Below are positions 52,511-61,701 of a stretch of DNA of 64,000 nt, piece after piece (position 1 is the stretch's first letter; each line of letters begins with the position of its first letter). Source of the DNA: Leptospira hartskeerlii (GTDB lineage: Bacteria; Spirochaetota; Leptospiria; Leptospirales; Leptospiraceae); the NCBI RefSeq assembly GCF_002811475.1, contig NZ_NPDL01000002.1:248001-312000 (forward strand), in the 5' to 3' direction. The notes below the pieces were generated by a model that was given only the letters and a program-made list of their open reading frames with translations, searched no databases and was not told the DNA's origin. Made by a program: the position numbers and the translations under genes.

Positions 52511-53557
52511 TTAATTATAACTGTTTGCCGTTCCAAAACATAGTTCTGAAATTTTTTCCGGGATATTATCAAGAGAGATCTGCTCTTTCACAGCACCCAT
52601 CTCGTATGCTTCTCTTGGCATTCCGTATACTACGGATGTAGATTCGTCTTGTCCGAATGTCATTGCACCTTTTTCGGAAAGTGCCTTGAGTCCCTTAGCG
52701 CCGTCTTTCCCCATCCCAGTGAGGAGAAATGCTGCACAATAAGAGGCTAAAGGAGATTTTGAAATTGAATGAAATAATACGTCTACGGAAGGTCTATGAC
52801 CTGTGACCTTCTCCCCTTTATGTATTCGAATATTATAATGTGGAGGATTTCCTAATTCCATATGATGATCTCCTCTGGCTACATATACGTTCCCTTTCGA
52901 AATACTTTGGCCTTCTTGTGCTTCTTGGATCTTTAAAGGAGAAACAGAATCCAATCTTTCCGCGAACATTCCCGTAAAATATTCGGGCATATGTTGCACT
53001 ATTAGAATAGGAGGGAGTTCTCCGGGAAGATTCCGAAGCAAATATTCTATTGCTTGTGTTCCTCCTGTAGAAGCTCCGATAGCGATTAATTTGATCTTAG
53101 AAATCGTGGAACTAGTTTTGTTACTTGTTTGAGAGGTTTTTTGTTTTCGATTTAGAATATCGGAAACATTTGTTTTAGCACAGGCTCGGATCTTATTCTT
53201 AAGTTCCAATACCATTCTAAGAAAATCCTCTTCACTTCCGTCCGCTTTTTGAACGAAGTCCAAGGCTCCTGCTTGTAATGAATCTAACGTAACTTTTGCC
53301 CCGGCTTCCGTAAAAGAACTGAGCATGATGACTGGGATTGGAAATTTAGGCATCAACCATTGCAGGAATTCTATTCCGCTAATATCCGGCATTTCCACAT
53401 CTAATGTGATTACGTCCGGCTTCGCTTTTAGAATTTCTTTCATCGCCTCAGTCGCCGTGGAAGATCCTACTACTGTGAATCTAGGGTCCTCTTGCAATTG
53501 TGAGGCGATTATCTCACGGACAATCCGGTTATCGTCTATGATATAAACCCTTATCAT
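52511..53557 (-). CDS. cheB: Chemotaxis protein-glutamate methylesterase CheB
   Basis: CheB removes methyl groups from chemoreceptors after phosphorylation by CheA. The receiver domain has YIIDDNRIVREII and the acceptor aspartate in PDVITLDVEMPDISG. The esterase triad is serine in AIGASTGGTQAIEYLL, histidine in LIVQHMPEYFTGMFAERL and aspartate in LLTGMGKDGAKG. The linker between domains (about 130-155) is polar and serine/threonine-rich. At 348 residues it is full length. No cheR methyltransferase gene is in this operon, so it must act with one elsewhere. cheA ends seven bases before its start. Confidence 0.95.
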   Translation of the reverse strand: MIRVYIIDDNRIVREIIASQLQEDPRFTVVGSSTATEAMKEILKAKPDVITLDVEMPDISGIEFLQWLMPKFPIPVIMLSSFTEAGAKVTLDSLQAGALDFVQKADGSEEDFLRMVLELKNKIRACAKTNVSDILNRKQKTSQTSNKTSSTISKIKLIAIGASTGGTQAIEYLLRNLPGELPPILIVQHMPEYFTGMFAERLDSVSPLKIQEAQEGQSISKGNVYVARGDHHMELGNPPHYNIRIHKGEKVTGHRPSVDVLFHSISKSPLASYCAAFLLTGMGKDGAKGLKALSEKGAMTFGQDESTSVVYGMPREAYEMGAVKEQISLDNIPEKISELCFGTANSYN

Positions 53558-53563
53558 TCTAAC

Positions 53564-55378
53564 TTAGGCCATTTTTTCCAAACTTAGATTTGAGTTTTCC
53601 CCGGTAGACGCGGAAGTGGTCCCGTGGAATTTTTCGAATAAGAATTTAGTATCTAAGATCAAACTTACTCTTCCATTCCCTAATATCGTAAATCCGTTCA
53701 CCCCTTGGGCTTTTTGGATAGAGGAAGAAAGTGGCTTGATCACAATATTCTGATTTCCTAATACTTCGTCCACGAGTATCCCAAGGAATCTGTCCTCATT
53801 CTCCAGAATGATCAGAACCGGATTTTTACTTTTGTATTCTAACTTCTCTCTCAGACCGAGTAGATCATTGATCCGGATCACAGGTATATAGATCCCTCTT
53901 AAGTCCAAAACCTCTTGGTCTTTATATGGATGGATCAATTTCTGGTCTTTTAGACTTACTAATTCGCTGATTTCTATCGTAGGTAGAGTAAGATAAGTTC
54001 CACCCACTTCAAAAACGGTTCCTTCAATAATCCCTAAAGTAAGTGGAATTCTTAAAATGAAAGTGCTACCTTCTCCTTTTTTGGAACGCACTTCTACTTT
54101 ACCGTTCAATTTTTTGATATTTTGAAGAACGATATCCATTCCGACACCTCTGCCGGAAATATCGGTGAGTCTTTCTGCAGTGGAAAATCCTGGAGTGAAT
54201 ATGAGTTGGAAAACTTCTTTATCACTCATCTCGTCCGGATTTCCTTTTAGGATCCCTTTTTCTCTGGCCTTGTTGATGATCTTTTCCCGATCAAGGCCTC
54301 TTCCGTCATCCGCTACTAGGATCCAAACTTCGTTTGCAGATTGCCTTGCTTGTAAACGGATGATTCCTTTATCTTTTTTACCAAGCTCGGCTCTTTCTTC
54401 CGGAGATTCTAAACCGTGATCAATAGAATTTCTTAATAGATGGATGATCGGATCTTGTATGATCTCTACTACAGACTTATCTACTTCAGTATCTTCTCCG
54501 CCGATCTTGAAATCTAATTTTTTCTGAGAACGTTTTTGTAAATCTCTTACCAAACGATTCATTTTTTGGAAGGTAGAAGAGAGAGGCACCATTCTCATGG
54601 ATAATGTAACTTCTTGCAGATCTCTTACGATCTTGTGCAGGTGTCTCGCTGCTGAGCGAAAGCCTTCTAATCTTAATCCTTCCAATTCAGGGTGATGGAT
54701 CACGTTAGATTCTGCTATTACCAATTCTCCCATGAAATCCATGAGCTGATCCAGCTTATCCGTAGTGATACGGATATCTTTCTTTTTCTCCACGACTTGG
54801 GCTTCTTGTATCACTGGGTTAATATTGGTAGAAGTAGCCGGAATATTCTCTACGATCGCAGGCTTAGTCTCTTCTTCGAAAAATCCGAACCCTTTTGGAG
54901 CAGAAGGAGCAGCTTCTTCAAAAAATCCGAATTTATTCTCTGGGGTAGTTTTTTCTATTTCGGAACCTCTGGAAATTCGATCCAATTGTTCTTTTAGTTT
55001 GTTCCGGATGATCTCAGTTTCTTGTTCGAAACCGGAATCAGTTCTTTCTTCTTCCACACGATCGAATATCCTACGAAGAAGGTCCAAAGTCTCCATCAGA
55101 TCGTCACTGAAATCGAACTCAGTAACTTTATCCTGATTTCTTAATATATCTAGAAGTGTTTCACCCAGGTGAGTGATCTTTACCACGGTCTCTAGTTTTA
55201 ATAAACCGGAAGAACCTTTGAGAGTATGGAAAAAACGGAAAGCTTTGTTTAAAGTCTCTGGATTTCCCTGTCCCACGGTTTCAATCTCTTCTTCTAATGT
55301 TAGAAGAGAAGTTTCCGCAGAGTCGATCAGGTCCCGAGCTTCCGAAATGAATTCCGAAAGAAGATGTTCTCGATCCAT
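53564..55378 (-). CDS. cheA: Chemotaxis histidine kinase CheA
   Basis: The P1 phosphotransfer domain (about 1-105) has the substrate histidine in FRFFHTLKGSSGLL. A linker (about 125-200) holds two copies of FGFFEE and no recognisable P2 domain. P3 (dimerisation), P4 with LLRNSIDHGLESPEERAE and GRGVGMDIVLQNI, and the CheW-like P5 domain (LLGLREKLEYK, VDEVLGNQNIVIKPL) complete it. At 604 residues it is shorter than E. coli CheA because P2 is missing. The gene starts three bases after the receptor stop. Confidence 0.95.
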   Translation of the reverse strand: MDREHLLSEFISEARDLIDSAETSLLTLEEEIETVGQGNPETLNKAFRFFHTLKGSSGLLKLETVVKITHLGETLLDILRNQDKVTEFDFSDDLMETLDLLRRIFDRVEEERTDSGFEQETEIIRNKLKEQLDRISRGSEIEKTTPENKFGFFEEAAPSAPKGFGFFEEETKPAIVENIPATSTNINPVIQEAQVVEKKKDIRITTDKLDQLMDFMGELVIAESNVIHHPELEGLRLEGFRSAARHLHKIVRDLQEVTLSMRMVPLSSTFQKMNRLVRDLQKRSQKKLDFKIGGEDTEVDKSVVEIIQDPIIHLLRNSIDHGLESPEERAELGKKDKGIIRLQARQSANEVWILVADDGRGLDREKIINKAREKGILKGNPDEMSDKEVFQLIFTPGFSTAERLTDISGRGVGMDIVLQNIKKLNGKVEVRSKKGEGSTFILRIPLTLGIIEGTVFEVGGTYLTLPTIEISELVSLKDQKLIHPYKDQEVLDLRGIYIPVIRINDLLGLREKLEYKSKNPVLIILENEDRFLGILVDEVLGNQNIVIKPLSSSIQKAQGVNGFTILGNGRVSLILDTKFLFEKFHGTTSASTGENSNLSLEKMA

Positions 55379-55381
55379 ATT

Positions 55382-56998
55382 TTATACTTTGATTTCGCCG
55401 GAATTTTCTTCTGAGCCGGAAGAGTTTTCGGACTGGTTAGTTGCCTCGGACTCTTCTTCTATCATAGGAAGGAAATTTTTTCCATTGGAAGTCTTCTTGG
55501 GATCTCTTTTTGCATTTCCAAATTGAGAAGCTGCATGTTTCAGATCGAAATGAGGAGCATGAAAATGTGATTTGACCGGTTGATTGACAACGGAAGTTTC
55601 TCTATTCTGCTTTTTGGATCTTGTTTTGGAAGCGGTTAATACTTCTTCTCTGATCTTGATCAGAGTCCCCATGACTGTCAAAAGCGCTTCCGCTTGGTCG
55701 TTCAATTCTTTTGCAGTGGACGCTAACTCTTCGGACGACGCAGCATTCTCTTGGGTAGCTTGGTCTAATTGGACCATCGCAGTATTGATCTGAGTGATAC
55801 CTCTTGCTTGTTCATCGGAAGAAACTGAAATTTCTTGGATCAGCTTCGCAGTATTCTCTATACTCGGAACGATCTCTTCTATAAGTTTTCCCGCATCTTC
55901 CGCACGTTCTACTGAGTCTCTAGAAAGTCCGTTGATCTCTTGAGCTGCTATCTGGCTTCTTTCCGCTAACTTCCTTACTTCATCTGCGACTACTGCAAAT
56001 CCTTTTCCATGTTTGCCAGCTCTTGCCGCTTCAATCGCAGCATTTAACGCTAGTAAGTTGGTTTGGTAGGCGATCTCTTCGATAATATTAATTTTACCTG
56101 AGATCTTTTTCATTGCATTTAAAGTTTCGAGTACGGATTTTCTTCCCTTATTGGCGTCTTTAGAAGAAGATTCCGCCATGGCGTTGGTTTCTTTTGCGTT
56201 ATGTGAGTTTTGCTCTATTGTAGAAGACATCTCTTCTACAGCAGCAGTGGTTTCTTCCAAACTTGCCGCTTGTTCGTTGGAGGATTGGCTCAAAGAGAAT
56301 GCAGTTGCAGAAACCTGAGCTGCTGCAGAGGAAACCGAACCTACTACCTCTAATGCAGTATTTAAGGCCTTATTGACCGAAACTGTGATCCAAATGGCGG
56401 AGCTTACTGCAATCAGGGAAGAAAGAATAGGAATAAGGATCATTAAGAAGGTGGTTTCCGCATACAACTCGTCTGTGCTCTTGTTTGCGTCATCTAGTTC
56501 CTTTTGGGCACGATCGATCATCTGGTTCAGAAAACCTTCCATTTTGTCCAAATGAGCCCTTAATTGTACTTGGGAGATCTGTCTAGCTTCTACGTTTTTA
56601 TTCACGAATGCGAGATCTAAAACTTTTTTCAGAGTAGCTCTATAATCTTTTTCTACTATACGGAACTCCTCCATATTTCTTTTGCCTGCTTCTTGGAGAA
56701 GAGGGTAAACATCCGTTCCTAATTGTGGTAAAAGAGCTAAATTCGTTTCCGTTTCACCGATATATTTTTTCATGTCATCTTCTTCGGTGGAAAGTATGGT
56801 GTTCTTTTCCGCCCGAGTGACCTTGAGTATGGCCGTCCGCATCGCGAGAAGCATCGTGGCTTTTTTAGCGGAAACATTGACCGCCTTAGTAACAACATTA
56901 TTAAAAGTATTCAAACGATACACTGCAAATCCTGCTACGAATATCAATAGAACGACTACGGTTGAGAATCCTATGGTTAATTTTGCTTTGACGCTCAT
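55382..56998 (-). CDS. Methyl-accepting chemotaxis protein
   Basis: Two transmembrane helices (about 8-28 and 185-207) flank a four-helix ligand region rich in charged helices. The signalling tip [20 protein letters not shown] and [18 protein letters not shown] is perfect. No clear HAMP domain follows the second helix ([20 protein letters not shown]); the junction is shorter than usual. The C-terminal tail is polar, ends NSGEIKV and has no NWETF tether. Methylation sites are suggested by the glutamate/glutamine pairs in ETTAAVEEM. The cytoplasmic domain would sense stimuli for CheA. It lies between cheW and cheA. Confidence 0.92.
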   Translation of the reverse strand: MSVKAKLTIGFSTVVVLLIFVAGFAVYRLNTFNNVVTKAVNVSAKKATMLLAMRTAILKVTRAEKNTILSTEEDDMKKYIGETETNLALLPQLGTDVYPLLQEAGKRNMEEFRIVEKDYRATLKKVLDLAFVNKNVEARQISQVQLRAHLDKMEGFLNQMIDRAQKELDDANKSTDELYAETTFLMILIPILSSLIAVSSAIWITVSVNKALNTALEVVGSVSSAAAQVSATAFSLSQSSNEQAASLEETTAAVEEMSSTIEQNSHNAKETNAMAESSSKDANKGRKSVLETLNAMKKISGKINIIEEIAYQTNLLALNAAIEAARAGKHGKGFAVVADEVRKLAERSQIAAQEINGLSRDSVERAEDAGKLIEEIVPSIENTAKLIQEISVSSDEQARGITQINTAMVQLDQATQENAASSEELASTAKELNDQAEALLTVMGTLIKIREEVLTASKTRSKKQNRETSVVNQPVKSHFHAPHFDLKHAASQFGNAKRDPKKTSNGKNFLPMIEEESEATNQSENSSGSEENSGEIKV

Positions 56999-57041
56999 TC
57001 TTCTATCCTTACTATATTATAAATTTCTTTTGTTTGGTTGT

Positions 57042-57572
57042 TCAGGCTGGAGTTCCATTTTCAGGAAGTTTGTCATGTAGGACTTCCAACTCGTCGTCTC
57101 TCAGAAGTTTACGAACATCGAGTAGGATTTTGACTGAATCTTCTACTTTTCCGAACGAGGCGATAAAACGATTTGCCTCTCCATCCCCCATCTTTGGGGC
57201 GGGCTCGGTGTTTTCGGAAGGAATACTTACCACTTCGCGGACAGTATCCACGATAAGTCCTAGGCTTTCTCCTTCTATGTTTAAGATGATTACGCAGGTC
57301 TTTTCGGTATATGGAATGGATTCCATATGAAATCTTAGCCTAACGTCGATTAGTGGGACGACTTTACCTCGGAGGTTGGTTACTCCTTTTATAAAGGCGG
57401 GCATATCGGGAACTTCCGTTATAGGCTGCATCCCGATTATCTCTATGATATATTTAATCTCTAGTCCGTATTCTCTATCGGCCAGTGAAAAGACTAAATA
57501 TTTATTCTCTAGTGTGTCTTCATCATCCGCTTCGTCTTCTTCTAGAAGAAGATCTATTTCGTTTTCTGCCAT
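57042..57572 (-). CDS. cheW: Chemotaxis coupling protein CheW
   Basis: CheW links receptors to CheA. KYLVFSLADREYGLEIKYII (about 24-43), EVPDMPAFIKGVTNLRGKVV and PLIDVRLRF are typical. The 176-residue protein begins with a strongly acidic stretch (EIDLLLEEDEADDEDTLE), which is longer than in E. coli CheW. GGAGAAAT before ATG 57572 is a good ribosome site. It is the first gene of the operon cheW-mcp-cheA-cheB-cheY. An inverted repeat lies just upstream. Confidence 0.95.
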   Translation of the reverse strand: MAENEIDLLLEEDEADDEDTLENKYLVFSLADREYGLEIKYIIEIIGMQPITEVPDMPAFIKGVTNLRGKVVPLIDVRLRFHMESIPYTEKTCVIILNIEGESLGLIVDTVREVVSIPSENTEPAPKMGDGEANRFIASFGKVEDSVKILLDVRKLLRDDELEVLHDKLPENGTPA

Positions 57573-57592
57573 ATTTCTCCTCGATATTCTTC

Positions 57593-57615
57593 TTCGAATA
57601 ATCTAAATATTCGAA
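57593..57615. promoter_or_regulatory. Inverted repeat upstream of cheW
   Basis: TTCGAATA (57593-57600) and TATTCGAA (57608-57615) are perfect complements with a seven-base spacer (ATCTAAA). They lie 21-43 bases upstream of the cheW start, in the promoter region. A similar core, CCGAATATTCGG, lies upstream of the kinase-like gene at 61.35 kb (61380-61391). It could bind a regulator. Confidence 0.4.
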
Positions 57616-58220
57616 TGGAATTTGTTTTGTTTGTCTCGAATTCAACATAGCCCATCGATTTTAACACAAAGATCGCGAGCAGACATACTAAAATAATTTT
57701 GTTCAATAGATTCTTAGAACTTTAAATTATGTCGGATTATTTGCGAAGTTTCCAGGCTTAATCTTTTATGAATAATACAAGATCAGAATTTCGTCTTAAA
57801 CCGATCTTTTACGTTTTATATTTTGTAAAAACTAAACCGGTAAGACGTTCGATGGATAAAAAAATAATCCTAAAATATTTCTATTCTTTTTTAATTCCTG
57901 GCTTCTAAATTTTTGATGAGACGAACTTACTTTAAAAAAAACAGAAAAGACTTTAAGATCTTATAAAAAATTTCAGAACTCACTTAGGAAACTAGAGCTA
58001 AAGGATTACTCTGATTATTTTTTTGGAACAATTTTATTGATCGCTTATTCAAGTTGTAGAAGATCCGATTTCGTATTTCAAGAAAACGTAAATAGATTTT
58101 CTGAAATTTCCTTTGGAATTTTCAGAAAAATATAATTTCTCTTTCTTCCTAATGAAGCGTTGTTACATTAGGTTGATTTGCGAAGTTGCATTAGAGTATA
58201 CTATAGCATGGGTGGATTGT
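57616..58220. other. AT-rich spacer between cheW and cheD
   Basis: No gene, RNA or terminator is recognisable in these 600 bases. The sequence is AT-rich with many short stop-codon-broken frames, and it should carry divergent promoters. The cheD frame is open back to 58113 (TTG), but the first 36 codons do not look like CheD. Confidence 0.5.
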
Positions 58221-58799
58221 TTGGAATCGAATCGAGTTATTGTAGAAGAGAAAAAAATTCCATCGATGTTTGTTAATGTAGGAGAATATTTATTTTCACA
58301 AACTCCAGTCGCGATGAAGACCCTCTTAGGTTCTTGCGTATCCGTATGTCTATTTGATCCATTCAATAGATTCGGCGGGATGAATCATATACTTCTTCCC
58401 GGAAAATCAAACGTAGATGATTCAGCGAGATTCGGGATCAATGCAATGGAATTATTGATCAATGAATTCGTGAAGAAAGGAAGTCCCAGAAGCCGTTTGC
58501 AGGCAAAGATTATCGGTGGGGGCAAAGTCCTAAGTTTAGGACCTAAAAGTGTTCCTATTGGCGAAAGGAACGTAGAGTTTGTGAAAGAATTTCTGAGATC
58601 GGAAGAAATTTCTGTTTCCGGAGAAGAAACCGGAGGCCAATATTATAGAAATCTACGCTTTTTCACTCATACTTTCGAAGTGTTTGTAAAACGTGTACAA
58701 ATCGATCTAGAGAAAAATATGATCGAGAAAAACGAAGCAGCTTATTTGGACAAAATACGGGAGAATATGCGGAAAAAAACGCCGATTACTTTCTTTTAA
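58221..58799 (+). CDS. cheD: Chemoreceptor glutamine deamidase CheD
   Basis: CheD deamidates glutamines on chemoreceptors. The catalytic cysteine is in LLGSCVSVCLFDP and the histidine in FGGMNHILLPGK, in family spacing, with KIIGGGKVLSLG and IGERNVEFVKEFL next. FVNVGEYLFSQTPV precedes them. The start is uncertain: TTG 58221 (with GGGTGGA upstream), ATG 58266 and TTG 58113 are all in frame. It is divergent from the che operon and co-directional with the PAS-containing kinase-like gene 60 bases later. CheD may also control receptors together with CheB. Confidence 0.88.
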   Translation: MESNRVIVEEKKIPSMFVNVGEYLFSQTPVAMKTLLGSCVSVCLFDPFNRFGGMNHILLPGKSNVDDSARFGINAMELLINEFVKKGSPRSRLQAKIIGGGKVLSLGPKSVPIGERNVEFVKEFLRSEEISVSGEETGGQYYRNLRFFTHTFEVFVKRVQIDLEKNMIEKNEAAYLDKIRENMRKKTPITFF

Positions 58800-58858
58800 T
58801 TTCGAACGAAGACCTAAAACGTTCGGAAATAATTATCGACGCCGCCTAGGAGAAACGA

Positions 58859-60067
58859 TTGAATTCCCTCGTACGCAATTTATTATCACCTGCTATTCTT
58901 ACCGAAGAAAACGGCAAAATTATAGAATCAAATGACAAGTTTGCCGAGCTGATCGGCAAAGAGTTGGATGCTACTTTTGATTATCATGATTGGATCCATC
59001 CTGTCGATAGAGAACACGAGATTTCTTTATGGGAAAAAGATCCGAACCTAAAACATTATGAAATGGTAAAACGTCTGAAAAACACGGACGAGATCTATTT
59101 AGCGTACCATACGGTCACTTCCAGGACAACGAACGGAAGTTTGTTAACTCTATTCTTACCTATGGAGAATAAACTTCCTTCTGACTTTAAAAATATCTCC
59201 ATTCATCCGACCGGTGAAAGCGTGAAGAAGGCAGAGATAGAAATTTATCGAAAAGCATTGGAACTATTCGATTGGAAACAGTCCCTCAAGGATAGATATT
59301 CTTCCACTGCTTGGATGGATTCGGCGATCAAACAGATTAATATCACTTTAATGCAAGGAACCGGTGTAGGAAGTTTAATGACTGTACTTTCTATGATACT
59401 TTCCAAAGCTAAGAGGAAAGAAGGAGCAGAATTTGTAGAAATACGCTCTAATCTTTTTGATCTTCTGCAGGACGGAGTTGCAAGCGCTTCTAGGTTTACG
59501 AATTTTTTATCTTCTGCACAGGCTCTTTTTGAAGAGAGTGAAACTCCGGATGAAATAGGAACAGTTGCAGAATTTGTAGATGTATTAAGAGAGGTGATAG
59601 ATGAGATTAGTCCTTCAGTCGCTCTCAAGGATCAAAAGATCCTAGTATCAGATAATTTGCATATTCTCTCCAATCGTTTAAGATTTAAGAAACCATGGAT
59701 CTCTACGATTGCTAAAGAGGTTTTAATTAATGCTTTAAAGTATTCTCCGGACAAATCTAATGTTCTAATTCTAGTTCTTCGGATCGGAGATGAGTTGCAA
59801 TTTAAGGTGATCAATGATCCTCCTTTTTCAGGTTATTTGCAGGAATTCCATGAGGATCTTGTATTCGAACCTTTTTATAGAGGTGTCAAGTTCATGGACG
59901 AACGCTTCGATCAAGAGCAATTTGGAATGGGCCTTGGGCTTCCAGTTGTTAAGAAGCTGGTAGAGTTGCAGAATGGAAAAGTGCATCTGCAGACGATGAA
60001 CCTGAATTTGGACGATACCAGAAAAGAAGGGATCTGTCTTACAATGCGTTTTCCAGTCATAGAGTAG
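58859..60067 (+). CDS. PAS-domain GHKL ATPase lacking the phospho-accepting histidine
   Basis: A PAS domain (about 1-115; ILTEENGKIIESNDKFAELI) precedes a helical region where a HisKA H-box would sit. That region reads ITLMQGTGVGSLMTVLSMI and contains no histidine. The ATPase domain is good: AKEVLINALKYSP (N-box), VINDPPFSG, VFEPFYRG and QFGMGLGLPVVKKLVEL. It thus looks like a kinase without a phosphorylation site, or one acting on a protein in trans. AGGAGA before TTG 58859 fixes the start. It shares its helical and ATPase regions with the convergent gene that ends 12 bases beyond. Confidence 0.75.
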   Translation: MNSLVRNLLSPAILTEENGKIIESNDKFAELIGKELDATFDYHDWIHPVDREHEISLWEKDPNLKHYEMVKRLKNTDEIYLAYHTVTSRTTNGSLLTLFLPMENKLPSDFKNISIHPTGESVKKAEIEIYRKALELFDWKQSLKDRYSSTAWMDSAIKQINITLMQGTGVGSLMTVLSMILSKAKRKEGAEFVEIRSNLFDLLQDGVASASRFTNFLSSAQALFEESETPDEIGTVAEFVDVLREVIDEISPSVALKDQKILVSDNLHILSNRLRFKKPWISTIAKEVLINALKYSPDKSNVLILVLRIGDELQFKVINDPPFSGYLQEFHEDLVFEPFYRGVKFMDERFDQEQFGMGLGLPVVKKLVELQNGKVHLQTMNLNLDDTRKEGICLTMRFPVIE

Positions 60068-60079
60068 GAGATTGATCTT

Positions 60080-61354
60080 CTAACCCTTCTGAGAAAGTGG
60101 TAAATCCATTTCCATTAGGACCATTGTTTCTTCTTCCTCTTCCAAAAAGCTTGTTACGTTGAACGTGGAAATTTTGCCTTCATGGTTTGAAACTATTTTT
60201 TCAACCAGGGGCAAACCTAATCCATAATCTAAAGTAGGAATGTCTTCGTGTACATATTTTGTCAGCCTTGCAAAAGGTTGGAATACGAACTCGGATTCTT
60301 CGTTTGGAATTCCTTTTTTACTTCCTCCTTCTATCTTTGGTGAATTTAAAATGGAGATCAGAAGTTTTCTTTTCTTTAGAGTGAATAGTACATAGATCGT
60401 CGTTTCTGGTTCGGAAAATTTGATTGCGTTCAGTAATAGTTCTCCCACTGCTTTTTTAAAACTTTCTTCGTGAATACCTACGATCGCTCTCGAGCTTATA
60501 TACTTGTCTTCGCAGATCTTTATATGTAATCTTTTGAATCTTGCTAATTCATATACGTTTTGTATCTCATTCCTGAATAGATTGTGTATTTGAGAAACGG
60601 AATATTCCTCTTTTATCTGCGGGTTATGAATGAAATAATCCATCTCGTTAAAAATTTCTATAATCCTATTTGCCGTTTCCGCATTGGATAACAATAGATC
60701 TATCAGGGTAGCAGGGACTTCATAATGAGTACCATTCTGCTTTGCTTTTTTACGTATCAGTCCGATCGCAGAAACCAATGCCCCGAAGCCGGATCCTTGA
60801 CTTAAAGAAGTCCTAATATTCGATATCAGATAAGCGCTTTTTGTCTGTAAATCTTTTCGGATCAGATCCTTGCGAAAGGAATTCCAATCTAGGTCTCCTT
60901 GTATCTTGTTAAATCTTTCCGTTTCTAGATTATCCTGTAGTTGATCCAATTCCCAATTTTCTTTTATATTTTTGAGAGTTTCCGCGATCTCTTTGGGAGA
61001 AGTTTCACTAATATCGATACAGTCGAAAGCTCCTAATCGCAATGCCTTGACAATAGTTTTAGTGTCGGGATTATCCAAGCCCAAGATAAACGAAGGAGGT
61101 CTTTTTGCTATGGAGAACTTTCGGGTTAATGTTTCGAATTGAGAAATATTCAACTCCGAATAAACAATCCCGAAATCTCTATCGATTTGCAGATCCTCTA
61201 ATCGAGGAAGATGAAAAACGGTAAGACCTATATCTTCACAAATTTTGGAGATCAGGTCCGTTCTACTAGGATCGGTCCCAACTAACAAAATATTCTTTTT
61301 AGTACGGCTTTCCGATTGCCGAACTCCATTTTTTTCTATTCCAGCGTTCGTCAT
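60080..61354 (-). CDS. Receiver-like GHKL ATPase lacking the phospho-accepting histidine
   Basis: The N-terminal 120 residues resemble a receiver domain (NILLVGTDPSRTDLISKICE, ALRLGAFDCIDIS), but the acceptor aspartate is unclear (GIVYSELNISQ), so it is probably a pseudo-receiver. The central helices include TSLSQGSGFGALVSAIGLIR and KKAKQNG, homologous to the neighbour, with no conserved histidine. The ATPase domain has AVGELLLNAIKFSEPE and LDYGLGLPLVEKIVSN; the DxGxG box is weak (ILNSPKIEGG). It may act by protein binding. It is convergent with the PAS protein; the upstream region is AT-rich. Confidence 0.7.
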   Translation of the reverse strand: MTNAGIEKNGVRQSESRTKKNILLVGTDPSRTDLISKICEDIGLTVFHLPRLEDLQIDRDFGIVYSELNISQFETLTRKFSIAKRPPSFILGLDNPDTKTIVKALRLGAFDCIDISETSPKEIAETLKNIKENWELDQLQDNLETERFNKIQGDLDWNSFRKDLIRKDLQTKSAYLISNIRTSLSQGSGFGALVSAIGLIRKKAKQNGTHYEVPATLIDLLLSNAETANRIIEIFNEMDYFIHNPQIKEEYSVSQIHNLFRNEIQNVYELARFKRLHIKICEDKYISSRAIVGIHEESFKKAVGELLLNAIKFSEPETTIYVLFTLKKRKLLISILNSPKIEGGSKKGIPNEESEFVFQPFARLTKYVHEDIPTLDYGLGLPLVEKIVSNHEGKISTFNVTSFLEEEEETMVLMEMDLPLSQKG

Positions 61355-61641
61355 AGACGAGCTCCATCCAAAAGCATTCCCGAATATTCGGAAAATATCT
61401 ATGTAATATATTTTTAATGAGCCATAACTCTAGAGTAACGCAGGAAATTGAAATATTAAATTTTATGACTTTTGTATACTAAGATGTCAAAAATGAAAAA
61501 AATGTTTTTCTAAATTATAAGTATCGGATATTGCAAATTATTGCATCATAAAATTTAAATATACTAACACTTTTGGAGTATATTATAATTTACGACTAGA
61601 CAAAACGTGTTATATGGATCAAAACTTGGAGAGAGTGTGTA
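61355..61641. other. AT-rich spacer upstream of the receiver-like ATPase gene
   Basis: Apart from the palindrome CCGAATATTCGG (61380-61391) about 25 bases upstream of the ATPase start, I see no gene or RNA. The rest is AT-rich and probably contains a promoter. Confidence 0.5.
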
Positions 61642-61683
61642 TAAATAAAAACGCCGCTTTCGGAAGAAAGGCGGCGCTTTTAA
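61642..61683 (-). terminator. Terminator of the thiolase gene (minus strand)
   Basis: CGCCGCCTTTC and GAAAGCGGCG pair with a single bulged base around TTCC, followed on the minus strand by TTTTTATTTAT. It lies just past the thiolase stop. A weaker run of Ts on the plus strand could make it two-directional. Confidence 0.82.
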
Positions 61684-61701
61684 AACGTGGAAAGTTAGAA
61701 A

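Noticed and set aside
57616..58220. Extra gene in the cheW-cheD spacer
   Set aside because: No long open frame with a ribosome site and coding look; frames are short and AT-driven.
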